Assembly (NCBI RefSeq): GCF_041146795.1
Contig: NC_135170.1
Span: 34,592,533 to 34,656,532, forward strand
Origin: Maylandia zebra
Lineage: Eukaryota; Chordata; Actinopteri; Cichliformes; Cichlidae
Length of the DNA stretch: 64,000 nucleotides
Direction of reading: 5' to 3'
Shown: piece after piece, positions 44,743 through 57,074 of the stretch
How positions within the stretch are numbered: the stretch's first letter is position 1
How the letters are laid out: every line of letters begins with the position of its first letter
The notes under the pieces: generated by a model
Seen by the model: the letters and a program-made list of their open reading frames with translations, nothing else
What the model was told of the DNA's origin: nothing
Database searches by the model: none
Made by a program: the position numbers and the translations under genes

Positions 44743-46471
44743 GTATTAAATGAGCATTTCTGCTTTTGAACTGTAGAAATATATATGTTGAGATGTGCTG
44801 ACTGCATTTGCAAATGTACCAATAGGATACTAGAATGTTTAGATGATTTACGTTTCCCTGTAATGTTAGGACACTGTTAAGCTTAGCGCTCTGTTGCTGG
44901 CTAGCATGGAGCACCATCCTGCCAGAGTGTGTATAAGACATACAGTATCATGTGCATTTTGATAAATGCCTATTAATATTTTTATATGAATGCTTTGTTT
45001 ATTTTCAGTACTTTTAACTTTAACGATCTATTATGCTTATTGATTTATTAACCATTTTTGTAAATTCTCTGTGATTTTACATCAACTGTGACAGCTGAGT
45101 TACAGTTCTTACCAGTTGCTCCACTTTGTTATAATACAACTTGCTATCAACTACTCTCTGAGCTGTGATGAAGCAGCGTAAGTTGGAAACAGAGAGTAAA
45201 ATTCTACATCTTGAAACATGGCAACACCAATGAGCACAACTTTTATTTTGAAGGCAAATATTCTGTTTCCAGTTTGCATCAGCCTTTTTTTTTTTTTTTA
45301 AAGTTCTGCTGAAGCACAGCAAATAGTTACCAATCATTTGCAGCATGTCAGCGTCTTCATTGGAAACTACAGGCAATCTCTTCATTCTGCTAGCCACCAA
45401 AACAATCACATGAATGGTTGGATAAGTTGTAACCATGCAAACTACATGCAACTTGATTGTATCAAGTAACGATCACAAACATCCAAGAAACCCTTACCAA
45501 CTTGTTTGGGAATAGCAACCACTGGTCGCAAGATAGTTGCCAACTTGTCTCTAGACTTATGTGACTGAAGTTGAAAATAGAACAGTTTTGAGTTACTGGA
45601 TACTTTTATTATACAGCAAGAAAAAAATACAACGACCTTATTCATCCCACAAGTTGGGAAATTCATGTGTTACAGCAACCAAAACATTAATTAACCCAAG
45701 ACAAAAAGCTTGAACAATATATAATAGGTCAAATAAATAGAATCTCACCAAACGTCCGCAAGGTAAGAATTACACAGAAGAGTCATTACTGCTCCTGCAT
45801 TCCTGTTGCGGAGGCCCATCCTCTAAGCTGTTGACCCTGGTCAGGAGTCTTCAACTGGACATAACCTGACACATGTTGAGATTTTTTTGATTCTGCTCAC
45901 AGGTAGCTGACGAATGTGTCTTCAGAGAAACCATTCCTCAGAGGATTTTGGTCCATATTGACATACAGTTGCACATCTATGATATGAGTCTCCCATTCCT
46001 ATACATGCCAAAGGTGCTCTATTGGACTGAAAGTGACTGTTGAAAATATTTGAGTACACCAAATTCATTTCCATCTCCAAAAAACCCAAATTGAGACTGT
46101 TTGAGGTTTGTGACAAAACGTGTTTTCCTGCTGAGTGTAGCCATCAGAGGTTAAGAGGCCCGTTTGGACCATTCTCTGTAAACCCTGGAGATAGATGAGA
46201 CTCAGACAATACCCTTTGGCAACAAGAAACCTGAATTAGTTTTGTATTTTATAATTAGTCTTTGTTCTTATTTTGTTTTCACTTTCTTTTCAATGACCTT
46301 CCAGAGTGGGTTTCCTCAAGTTTTGAAAAAGACGTGCAGTAGTTATTAACATGTTTCATCCTGCACTGCATGCATTTACTAACATTGCGTAGGTGATGTT
46401 TCACAACTAAAACATCTATTTTCATGCACTGATGGATTATACACACAACACGAAATCTACTCAAATTTAAA
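44743..46471. other. Intergenic between receptor copies, nothing recognised
   Basis: Includes the likely 3' UTR of copy A. The 46380-46460 part resembles the region just after the copy B stop (GTGTGTATAATC and CAGTGCATG on the minus strand), so the duplication included 3' flanking sequence. ORFs here, including 124 codons at 45077-45451, have no recognisable features. Confidence 0.4.
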
Positions 46472-49400
46472 TCAGATCATTTGTGGAATCCACTTTAAAT
46501 ATCCCAACACCATAAAAATTGTGGAAGCAATCAAATATAAAACAAAGAACACACGATCTATGATTGCAGCCAGTCTCCTGTAGCTTTCTTGCTTTCCATT
46601 GACTTCGTCCTGTCTTCCAGTTTTGTCTTGAACTGCCTTCACTTCATCAAGGATTAACTTCAGAAGGTCACAGTCACTGGGTAGGTCACTTCTTTTCGGT
46701 TTCCCCTCACCCTTTTTTAAAGTTTCAGCAGAATCTGTGCAGGAAATAAAGACACTAGCCAATATAATAATCAGTTACTATAATACTAATAATATGAATA
46801 TGATGCTTGTCAATTATTCCCAGTTGATTATTCCATGTCAGGGAAAAAGCTTCGGATTGTCAACAAATTTCTATGTACATGGCCAGCGCCAGACAGCAGA
46901 TGAACAAAAAGTGGTTCATAGAGACCAAACTTAAAGTCAAATCATGGGGACTAATGGTCTGTAATTTCATTTCCATATCTCAAAAAAGAGGTTACCTTCC
47001 ATGGGTTCCAGCTGAACATCAGTCTTGGCATTTTCACAGTTTTCAGCCTTCTTATAAAAACAACTAAAACCTTCAAAGTCCATTAAAAACATCACCAGCA
47101 TGGTCTCCAGGACACTTACAGCCACCATTGTAAAGATGACCATGCAATAAATGGCTAGAAGTGAGATGCAGAGAGATTATGTGTCAGTGCTATTTTACAA
47201 AAGTCTGCCACAAAGAAAGATAAGAAATGAGATGATCTTTATTGTCACTGTTGCACAAACAATGAAAAATAGTTTAGCAGATCTTTGGTTTAGCAGCACA
47301 GATAGAGCAACAATATAAATTTGTGGAAAAAATATATATACAACATAGTGCAAGTAAAATGTCTTATCTGAATCCTCACATATGATTGGCATGTCTTTTT
47401 CAGTGGACGGCAATATGTCCGCAAGAAGCAGCAGTAAGACAGAGATGGACAGAAGTATTGTCACTTTGAAGCTCAGCTTTTCCACTTTGGACTCACTAAT
47501 GAAGAATGAAGCCAAATCCATGATCAGGAAATAGAAGAGGGGTATGATGAAATCTATCACATAAAGCATGGGCTTCCTCAACATCGACACCTGTAAAAAC
47601 AGAGTCATTAGAGACAAAGAGATATGGGCATCTGTGAAAGAGCTATTACTGAAATGTCATCCCAGATATTGTCTTACTCTGAAAGAAACGTAGCTTTTAT
47701 TTTCAATGGTTTGGTTAGTTGAGTATATGTCGATGTGTTTGAGTTCCCACTGTCCCCTTGTAAGCATGACTGTATCAGAGACTTGAGTAAGGAATCTTTT
47801 GTCGCTGATCGTTCCAAATGTTATAGAGTCCACTATGAAGACAATAACAAATGACTCCAAATCATTTGCTCTGACAAAAAAGAGCAAGTGAACCAATTAT
47901 TACAGTTAATCTGGTGTATTTTACCATCAGAGTTCAGAGATGAAAATGAGATGTAACACGTTTGCAAATCAAAGGGGAACGCGAAGAGATTTAAACGGCA
48001 CGCAAAGGTCAGCCGCTGCTGAAAGTCTGCCTTCACTGAACCGTTGGAATACACAGTGACCAGTGGACTCATCCGCATGCTCCCATCATCAGAAACACTG
48101 CAGAGAGAAGAGGAAACGCATCAGTCATCTGCCAGTAAAGTAATTAAGGGGTTGGTTATTCATCATCAAAGCTTGCCTACAGCTGGCTGTTTCAGTTTCT
48201 TTACTTTAACCTTAAAAAAATCCCTGCAGCCTGACAGCTCAGAGGAAGTGCAGCAATCTCCTTTCATTTCAGACTAATACTTGCTGTATCGCAGTTCACA
48301 ACAACAAACTCTCATTCTGTACAACGAATTTGTATTATTTTACATGAACATTCAATTCAGTTAAATTCAATTTTATTCATGTAGCGCCAAATCACAAAAA
48401 CAGTTGCCTCAAGCTTCTTTGTACTGAAAGGTAAAGAATCTACAATAATAAAAGAAAACAGAGAAAACCCCAACAATCATATGACCCCCATATGAGCAAG
48501 CGCTTTGGCGACAGTGGGAAGGATAAACTCCCTTTTAACAGGCCTGTGGTACTTAGCCAACTAATAGAGATAGGTTGATAATGTTTAAGATTGAAGCATT
48601 AATTAATGGCAGGACTTCTTTGAGTTGTCTTGTAGTAATGAGGTCTAAAAGACATGTTGATGGTTTGGAGGAAGCATTTACTGAAGATCAATTGGAGAAA
48701 ATGAATATCAGTGGTACTGAAAGTAGCCATACGCATCGTTGCATCTGTGAGATGGTAATGAGTAATCTTTTTTCTAATGGTTCAAATTTTGCTTGTCATT
48801 ACTAGTTAATGTTAAAGGAATGGTTTTTGTCAGCCTGGTTAAAGTGCTAAAGAGATACCTAGGGTTCTTCTTATTTTCTTCAATCAGTGATGAATAGTAA
48901 GATGTTCTAGCTTTTTTTTTAGACAAGCAAGCAGGCTAAATGATGATCTAAATTAGGGGGACACCATTTCCTCTCCAGTTTACGAGTTATTTGCTTCAAG
49001 GTGCACATATGAGAGTTACCAGAGAGTCACGTACTTCTGATGTTAGGCTCTCTTTTTCAGAAGAGTTACAGTATCTAGAGCTGTACGCAGTGAAGAAGTG
49101 TGACGTCTTCCAGAGAATCGATTATACGCCATAAAAATGTGAGTTCCATTCTTCTTCTGTCACCTTTCTTGGGTAGATTCTGGAAGGGGGACAGATAAAG
49201 ACCGATCCAGCGCAGATTCAAGCTGTGAGCGAATCGCCCACTGCCACGTCACAAAAACACCTTCAATGCTTCCTGGGCTTTGCCAATTTCTGATGAGGTT
49301 TTATTCAGAATTACAGCCAGGTAACCACACCCCTCACTCACCTAGCCTCCACCAAGTTCCATTTGTCTGGTCCCCTGAAGTCGAAGCAGCCTTTGTTAGA

Positions 49401-52400
49401 CTGAAACAACTGTTCACTTCTGCACATATTTTGTTCCACCCTAACACCACAGAACTATTCACCGTAGAAGCAGATGCCTCCAATTCTGGAGTCGGGGCCA
49501 TACTCTTGTAACGTTCAAGGCCCCAAGTTAAACTGCAGCCCTGTAGCACCTTCTTGCATCATCACATCTCATGCCAAGCAGAATTATGATGTAGGTGACT
49601 GGGAACTGTTAGCAATTAAGCTAGCTCTAGAAGAATGCCGTCACCTGCTAGAAGGAGATGGGCAACTGTTTACCATTTGGACTGATCACAAAAACGTAAC
49701 TTAACTAAGAACTGCTAAAAGACTTCACACCCACCAAGCTTGTTGGTCTCTGTTTTTGGGTACTTTAATTTCTCAATTGGATTTCATCCAGGTTCCAGGA
49801 ATTTCAAGCCTGACACCTTGTTGCTACAGTTCACCTCCAACGCTGATGAACCTGAGCCTGCAAATATGTTACCTGCCACCTGCAAGGTGGGCGCCATCAC
49901 CTGGGACACTGACAACACCAAAGTTCTTCTGTCACCCCACAGTAAGTAGGACTATCTCTTTACTTCTGGAAGTAAACTCTAGAAAACGATGTCAAGGATT
50001 ATGTAGCTGTCTGTTCCACTTGTGCACAAAGCAATAATAGCACCAAATTACCATCAGATTTACTCCAACCGCTAATCACCCCTCACAGATCCTGGTCACA
50101 CATAGTACTAGACCTTGTCACTGGCCTACCCATCTTCTCCGGGAAAACCGTAATCCTAATATGTTCTCCGAGTCAGCCCATTTCATTGCTTTAGATAAAC
50201 TTCGTTCTGCCTCCAACACAGCCAAGCTCCTAAAGGTCCTCGGTTCACTTCACAGGTTTGGAAAACCTTCTGCTCTGTACTGGGAGCCAGGGTCAGCCTC
50301 AGCCTCGGGTACCACCCTAAACCCAATGAGCAAATCAAAAGGCCCAACCAGGAGCTGGAGTCGGCCCTCTGCTGAGTCACAGCGAGAAACCCTGCTACCT
50401 GGTCTTTGCAACTTCCTTGTATACAGTACGCTCCTAATTAGCTTACCTTGTCTGCAACTGGTCGCTACCTTTTGAAGCCTCCCTAGGTTACCAACCACCC
50501 GTTCCAGGAACCCAAGACTGATCTCGCCGTTCCATCCGTCAAACACCACCTACATCTCTGTCGGTGCATACAGACCCAGATTTAGGAGGTGCTACTCAAT
50601 AAGCACAAATAACCTTGTTAAAATCTTATTGCTGCTTCTGTGTGTGTCTCCATTCACTGGCTTCTGGGCCCTATTGACAAAACCAGTGTTTTTGCACCAA
50701 CAAACTGATTCACAATGAGATGAAAACTTGCCATATCTCGCCATGGTGTGAAAATATAAAAATTAAGGAAACTGAAGAAATCGAGAACAAAATTGAACAG
50801 TAACTGAAAATCATGTTCTCAGGCAAAAGGAAAATAATCCAGCAGATGGATGCATTTGGACCATCATCTAATCCAGCTAAACCAGTTCACTTCAGCCTCA
50901 GTGGTGAGTGCTTGCTTCCTAAAGAACGGTTGTTTAGGAAGGGAAATTGGGAGGAAAGGCTGAAGTGTGGCAAATTACTCAAGAACTAGACTGAAAATCA
51001 GCAGCAACAGGTCTAATGCACTAAATCTATATTGGACATTTTTGGTTAATTTCTTTATCGAGGAGGTCAGTGAGTACAACACTGCCATCTGTAAAACACG
51101 ATGGAGGCTCTGTCATGTTTGGGGCTGCATTTCAGCCAGTGGTGTTAAAGATCTTAAAACTGATGGAATTATAAAAACAGAAAAGCACTGTTAGATTTTT
51201 AACCGCTGTGCAGTACCGTGTGAAAAGCGTCTGGCAACAGCTTAGTTTTTCAGCATGACAACGATCTCAAACACACTCCCAATTCAGTAAAAGCAGACCT
51301 GGATAGAAAGACACAATTAAACTCTACCAACCATTGACTGGCCTCCTCAGAGCTTGGACCTCAACATTATTGAAGCAGTGTGGGATTCTCTTAAAAGAGA
51401 ACAGGACAAAAGAAAGAAACATCCAAGGAAGAGCCGTAAGTGTCCTTCAAGAAGCCTGGAGAACTACTCCTGAAGACTATTTAAAGAAATTACAATAAAA
51501 ATCGGTCATATCAAATAGTGTCTTCCAAGCTTGTTAGAATGATGTGAACTCCGTATAATCTTGTATACTACATTTCCGTGTATGTTTGCACGTTACTGTC
51601 ATGGTCCTGAGTCTGTGACCCAGTGTTTTGTGTTGTTTATTATTAATAGTCTTTGCTTTTGTGCTATTTAGAGTTCTTAGTCTCTTGGTTTCTCTGTCTT
51701 CCATGTTTGCTCTGTTTTACTTTGACAGTCTGCATCCTATGTTTATGTTTCTAGTTTTGCTTCCCTTGTCTCGTCCTGCCTAATCACTCCCAGCTGTGCT
51801 CTCCTCCTGTGCCTCATTCCCCTCGTTATCCCTCAGTGTGTTCTTTTTGAGTTTACTTTTCGTCTCTGCAAGTTTGCATTTGGGTCCTCTCCTGCCTGCA
51901 CACAGCCAGTTTGTGACAGTTTAAATCACTGCACCCATTTCCCATTTTCCTAGCAAAATATGGCTCAAGACTTTTGCACAGTCCTGTACCCTTTTATATA
52001 AAATCCCTGCAAACAAAATCTACATTTCTGCAATGAGCTATACTTACTCTTCAAGAATGATTACATCAGGGAACCACAACATTGATGTCATAATGGACAG
52101 CTTTTCTATCCCACAAAACTCTGAAGGGTTCCAAGTCAGGAATTCATTTGTCCAACTCTGGAAAGAATGAAAAGCTGAGTTTTAAAAAGTGCCAGAAAAA
52201 ATATGAATAATAGAAATAATGAATAAATCACGAGCCTACAGAGCTCGTGTTTATGTAACTGCTGATTGGTCCATTTGTCAGCATTGTTCAAAGTGATCAT
52301 CTTGGTTTTTGAATGTGCCACACAGATTCTTACCATGTGGACCCTGATTTCATTTGTGAAAGTTTGAGACTTCTCATTCTGGAAACAGTAAACAGCAAAG

Positions 52401-53004
52401 AGATAAGTTATCTAGGGAATTTCCAAGGAACTGTGTTGTTATCTTAAAAGGATCAGTATTTATTAATCCACATAGTCAGGGGTGTATTTCTTTATCCTCT
52501 AAGGTTCTGATGCTCTAAAACAATAATGCATCCAAAAAATGTTGTGCTGTGTAAAAGGTGAACCAAAATTATTTGCAAATCATCACAAGTGTGGTTGAAG
52601 ATCAGACACATCCTAAGGTATAATGTTTGAAATGCTTTTCTGCTTTTGTTCAGTCCATGCAAGAAGGACGATAAGGATGCTTACCGATTCTAAAATGCCC
52701 AACAAAAACAAGTCCACCTGAACAAAGGTGCTTCTGGTCCAGTTTTTCACTGGCCGCATGGTTTCCAGAGCAACATTTGATGAGGTCAGGTTCAAGTAGT
52801 CCAGTAGATTATAGTATGAGCACTCTGAAGTCAGACTGCAGGAAAACCCTGCTGGGAAGATGAAACATGTAGACAAGAAAAACACGTGACCTGAAACTTC
52901 AGATCCTACACAACTACAGAGAGAACGTCTCTTTAACAAATCAAAGTCTAATGTAAAAACTCACCAATTACAGAGATAAAAGCCAGAGTCTGTAGAGCAG
53001 CCAT
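46472..53004 (-). CDS. 5-HT3-receptor-like cysteine-loop ion channel (copy A)
   Basis: This is a pentameric ligand-gated channel subunit, predicted 440 residues. Coding exons are 52965-53004, 52685-52851, 52334-52378, 52048-52157, 47925-48097, 47678-47832, 47380-47590, 46996-47154 and 46472-46734. The 45- and 110-base exons 3 and 4 match the HTR3 gene plan. Order of parts: signal peptide; extracellular domain with glycosylation sites NLT and NWT; cysteine loop C154 to C168 with FPFD; M1 from about residue 236; M1-M2 linker with Glu before LSFK; M2 ending LPSTE with an Asp before it; M3; a short intracellular loop with a [10 protein letters not shown] helix; M4 near the C-terminus. The linker Glu favours cation selectivity (family knowledge). 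Residues expected to bind serotonin are replaced: R81, L175 and no loop C tyrosine. The agonist is therefore unknown. Intron 4 contains gypsy, Tc1 and LTR debris. Confidence 0.9.
48345..48545. repeat. Common teleost dispersed repeat
   Basis: ATTCAATTTTATTCATGTAG, GCGCCAAATCACAA, AACCCCAACAATCATATGAC and AGCGCTTTGGCGACAGTGGG form a segment very common in fish genomes. I believe it is the 3' end of a LINE, family not certain. Lies in copy A intron 4. Confidence 0.6.
49190..50600 (+). mobile_element. Ty3/gypsy retrotransposon pol fragments
   Basis: The + strand shows, in order, the reverse transcriptase connection region and RNase H start ([37 protein letters not shown]), the RNase H middle ([31 protein letters not shown]), and pieces of integrase (a [15 protein letters not shown] run near 50098-50130). 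Stops and frameshifts separate them. It lies inside copy A intron 4 opposite to the gene. Confidence 0.8.
50690..51545 (+). mobile_element. Tc1/mariner transposase remnant
   Basis: VMFGAASFASG-like and [15 protein letters not shown] stretches appear only when frames are changed: CATGTTTGGGGCTGCATTTC, CAGCATGACAACGATCTCAA, GACTGGCCTCCTCAGAGCTT and GAACAGGACAAAAGAAAG follow the order of a Tc1 catalytic domain from the second Asp onward. Confidence 0.55.
51597..51918 (+). mobile_element. LTR, probably of a gypsy-type element
   Basis: 322 bp starting TGTCATGGTCCTGAGTCTGT and ending TTTGTGACA (TG..CA). Flanks GTTAC and GTTTA may be a worn 5-bp duplication. It lies downstream of the gypsy pol pieces in the same orientation and could be their 3' LTR, with the Tc1 remnant lying between them. 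Confidence 0.5.
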
Positions 53005-53037
53005 GGCCTTTTGCTCTCACCTCAGTCTGGGTAAACC

Positions 53038-53045
53038 CTTTTAAA
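53038..53045 (-). promoter_or_regulatory. TATA-like box upstream of receptor copy A
   Basis: TTTAAAAG on the minus strand lies about 35 bases before the ATG at 53004, in a block shared with copy B. The third, decayed copy lacks exactly this segment (see findings). Confidence 0.4.
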
Positions 53046-53046
53046 C

Positions 53047-55370
53047 TGTAGAGTCTTACACAAAACAAAGCAATACAAAATTGTGCATGAGACCTTTGCA
53101 TTGTCTATTATAAACAAACTCCTATTTGTCCCTCTGTGTGATTGAACATGATACCAATCACCTGTACATTACTATTGTTGAGCTACAAATGAAGCACAAA
53201 GTCAACATAAGAAGATCTCATTATCACATCAAGTCTAAATGGAAAGGTTTCCCACTTCCACTTGACGTAACAGTGAATGATCCCACAAAGTATTTGGCCT
53301 CTAGTCAAATAGAAGCTTCACATGTGGCTATAAATCACTGTAATTAAAAATGCTGAAATGCGCACCAGAGGATTTTCAACGGTCGGGAAATTCAGGAGCC
53401 AATTCTGACCCTCCCATTTGAAAAGTCACAGCGGAAACTAAGACTCATCGGGCCAGGCAGCATATTTCCAATCTTCTGTTGTTCAGTTTTAAACAGCTGA
53501 GTGGTTATTTGAGTTGCTGTTTCCTTGCTATCAGCTTGAAGCAGTCCATCCATTCCCCCCTCACTTGTGACATCAATAAGATACCTTTTCCCAGAGAACT
53601 GATGCTCACTGGACATTTTCTCTTGTTTGGAACATTCTCCTCCTGACTATATCCACATGGCTAAATGCACTGAGTGGCTGCCATGTGATAGGTTAAGTTA
53701 ATGATTGTATTCACGAGCTGTTAAAGTTGTGTAGCAACTAACCAGTGAGCATGCAATAAATACATGTGCACAGAATAACTTTTCAAATCCCATTTTCAAA
53801 AAACTGAAGTTCTGTGTCAAAAGTATGAAAAAACTAATAAAAATGTATAAAAAATCTTTTATATAATTTTTTACAGTTAGCTATATATATATATTCTAAG
53901 TGATGTAGATCAGTTCAGCTATATTAGAGCAATTCATCAACAATATCTTAATGCAGTTAATAATTGTGTTTTATTTTTGTTTAAATGGGAACTGATGCAG
54001 TTACAAAACTTGGGATTAGCTCCATCAGTTCAGCACTTACTGTGATGACACCAGCTACTATGGTCTGAAAGCAAAACCGTTTCCAATTTTTTTCGAAACA
54101 GGATAAAACAGTTATGTGTTTGTTTTTATCCCATCCAAAGTTTCGCTGCTTCAGTCTATGTAAGTGCTAATGAGTAGAAACCCTGAGACAGAAAGTGTAA
54201 TTTGCCCTGATCAGTTTCACTCTCAGGTCTAAAGATTTTAGGGGAAAAAAATCTCTTCCAGTAAAATAGTATTTGTGTAGCCGTCCTAACAGGTGAAACC
54301 TTTTAGAGATCATAGATGAGTCAGATCAGAAGTATGTTTAAAAAGCATCTTCTGAAAATGTACAGTAAAATTTAATGTTTCAGATCATCAAAGAAATGTG
54401 AATGTTATACAAGAATCATTTTTTCGCTTTTTTTTTTTGCCTGTCCTGTTTGGATCTTTTGGCATCAGAATTATTGTCTAAAGGCAAAGAAAGATGCCCA
54501 ACGGATTTACTTAACCAAATGGACCCAGTGACGTAAGTTTCATTATCCGATTGTTAGCGTGAGGGTCTGTGCAAACTGATGTGATTCAGTGGTGGCTTCC
54601 TATTACACAGACTTGTGTCTGTAAAGGCAGACTGCATGGCTAGTTGCTTCAATTCATACACCTGAATTCAAATATTAACAGGTGTGACCCAATAGACCAG
54701 ATAGTGTAGCTAGCAAGCTCCAGTAGTTCGCTAAGGAGTGTGCAAAATGATGTTACTTAGAGCTTAATAATCCACACTGCAGGTACAAATCAGTGCTCAA
54801 AGAGATATAAGGTTTATGTTGAACAGAAGCCTTCTCTTTCTGAAAAAGTCCAGCAAGTGTAGACATCTAGGTGAGGATTGACTTGCATATCTTGTATACA
54901 ACTTTGATTTTTTTTTAAACACGATAATGTTAATTAGATAATTAGAAGAGTAATAAATTAATGTCAATCCAAAATTAACATTGGATTAAAGTGTAAAATG
55001 GAAACAAAAACAATGGCGTTCTTTGCATATCTCAAAGACCCATATTTTATTCCCAACAGAGCAAAGAAAACATGTACGATTTCATTAAAAAAAAAAGAAA
55101 AAAAGAATGTGTGGAAAAACTGAGATGTGGCATAAAAAGTAAACAGTATTAAAAAGAAACAGCTGGTTAACTGGCAGCAGGTCAGTAACATGATTGGGTT
55201 AAAAAAAAGAGCATCTTGGAGAGGCAGAGGTTCACCAATCTGCAAAAAAACGTTTCTACAAATTGTGGAACTTCAAAATGATGTTCCTCAATCTAAAACT
55301 GTTATCTAAGATTCTGACAGGAAATCTGTGTGTGCAAGGGACAAGGCTTGAATCAAGGCAGGGGCGACAC
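53047..55370. other. Intergenic between copy A and tsen54, little recognised
   Basis: 53047-53260 is upstream sequence partly shared with the other receptor copies. The remainder is AT-rich with no recognised gene or repeat. Confidence 0.4.
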
Positions 55371-55416
55371 TGAAGCAGACCCACCCAAGAGCCGTAATCC
55401 CTCCGTGGGTCTCGGG

Positions 55417-56453
55417 CAGGGCCGGGTATCGTCACTACAATCGATTCGATTCTGATTCACATGGTCCCAATTCGATCCACAATTTCAGTTCGATTCGGGG
55501 AAATTTTGACTCAGACAGAAATATTATAATTCTGATCCTTTATCAGGAAGGACACTCGTGAGACTTCATCTGAGGTGTGAGCATCACAGCAGATTCTTTT
55601 GTGTCAAAGTAGCTGAGGATAAAACAGAAGAACATGAAGGAGATTTGCCTGGTCTGGGATTTTACAGCAGATGACCTTAAAAATATTCTGCAGTAGAACA
55701 AAAACGGGAAAAAACAAGAATCAACATCTGAACATTGCCTGATGCTGCTGAAGTGACGCAGAGCAAAGGTACAATGGTTTTATTAGAGACACAGCTGTTT
55801 TGCAATTTGGCATTATTTTAAAAAAGTTTACATTTCTTCGGTATCAAACAGCAGACATGAGGCTTTCTTGTTAGGAGGCATAAAATATAAGCAAGGCAAT
55901 AATGCAGAAATTTAGATTTTTAGATGAGAAACTGTTCTTAGAGTACAGAGAGAGAGATCTGCAGGAAGTGTCATTTTATCGTGGTGGAAACAAAACAGCA
56001 AAAGTAAGAGAATTCATGACGATGTTTATCTGAAGCGAAATGTGAAGCTTGGATCTTCTTTTGCTGCTGGCTCAGTCAGTTTTGGTTGGAGATGAAACCT
56101 GCAGCAACAGAATCAGCGCAAAACACAAAGCGCGGAGGCGCCGGCGCATCAGGGTCCGTGAGCTGTCGGCTTTCAGCTCCGATGCAGAGTACGTGGGTGA
56201 GAAAGCCGACGGCCCACTGATTCAAACGTGTCAGGTCCGCGCGTTGTGTTTACGTCTTTGTGCGGAACCCGTTTACCTGCTCTCATTTACCGTTTTAGCT
56301 GTTTGGTGGTTGTTGAAATAGTTTTGTGAGGTTTAACCTGAGTTTCTGGCAGAATACATTTATATTTAAAAATCGATTCAGGATTTTTAATGAATCAATG
56401 ACGTTTTATTAAAGCTAAGATCGATTTTAATCGATTATTGAAACCCACCCCTA
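55417..56453. mobile_element. hAT element, 1037 bp, same family as 7419-8024
   Basis: Starts CAGGGCCGGGTATCGTCACT and ends AACCCACCCCTA. Flanks GTCTCGGG and GTCTCAGA form an imperfect 8-bp duplication. It shares the GTGAGCTGTCGGCTTTCAGC and GTGTTTACGTCTTTGTG blocks with the shorter copy at 7419-8024. No transposase frame. Confidence 0.7.
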
Positions 56454-56720
56454 GTCTCAGATCTGCTACAGAGCCTGTTCCCAGTCGGACATGCCTAAAA
56501 ACCTCACCTGGAAGCGCCCAGGAGATCCTAGTCATTAACTGAGTCCTTTTAATGCGCCGGAGTAGCAGCTTTACTCAGAGCCCTTTGCCCCAGCGCTACA
56601 GGAGAGTCCCAACATGCCTCTGGAGGAAGTTTATTTCCGTCACTGGTTTCTGCAAACTCATTCATTCTGTTAGCACCCACGGCTAACCGAACACTTAGCT
56701 CTAAGTGAAATTCTTTGTAC
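56454..56720 (-). mobile_element. Decayed LINE copy interrupted by the hAT element
   Basis: GTCGGACATGCCTAAAAACC, AGCGCCCAGGAGATCC and CTCTGGAGGAAGTTTATTTC follow the order of the LINE at 34620-35430. A short continuation appears left of the hAT at about 55370-55416. Confidence 0.55.
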
Positions 56721-57041
56721 CTGAAGCCAGTTTAACCAGCCAGGGATCAAACTTCCACCTTTGGTGCCCACCAGGGGCTCTCAAAAGAACCCCTGCCCCA
56801 GTGGGCAGGTACCAGATGGGATGCTGGTGTCCATAATGTGGACAAAGTTTCCTGATCCCTTGTTTTCATCATCGTAAAGGACTTCTGAGTCAAGATGATC
56901 AATAAAATTGTCTTTAGATGTAAACTGGAGCCAAATTATATGCAAACATTGTCAGAACACACTTGTTCTTGTTTGTTTGTTTACTAAAACCATCTTTCCA
57001 CCATAAATCACAGAAAATGCAGCCAGTCCAGCAAACAGAGG

Positions 57042-57047
57042 TTTATT
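57042..57047 (-). terminator. Polyadenylation signal of tsen54
   Basis: AATAAA on the minus strand lies 28 bases after the tsen54 stop codon (57075-57077), implying a 3' UTR of only about 50 bases. No other canonical hexamer is as close. Confidence 0.75.
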
Positions 57048-57074
57048 AAAAAGTCCCGGGTGGGTGGGCGGTTC

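Noticed and set aside
45077..45451. 124-codon ORF on the - strand between receptor copies
   Set aside because: No similarity to receptor exons or other families and no matching splice sites; probably chance.
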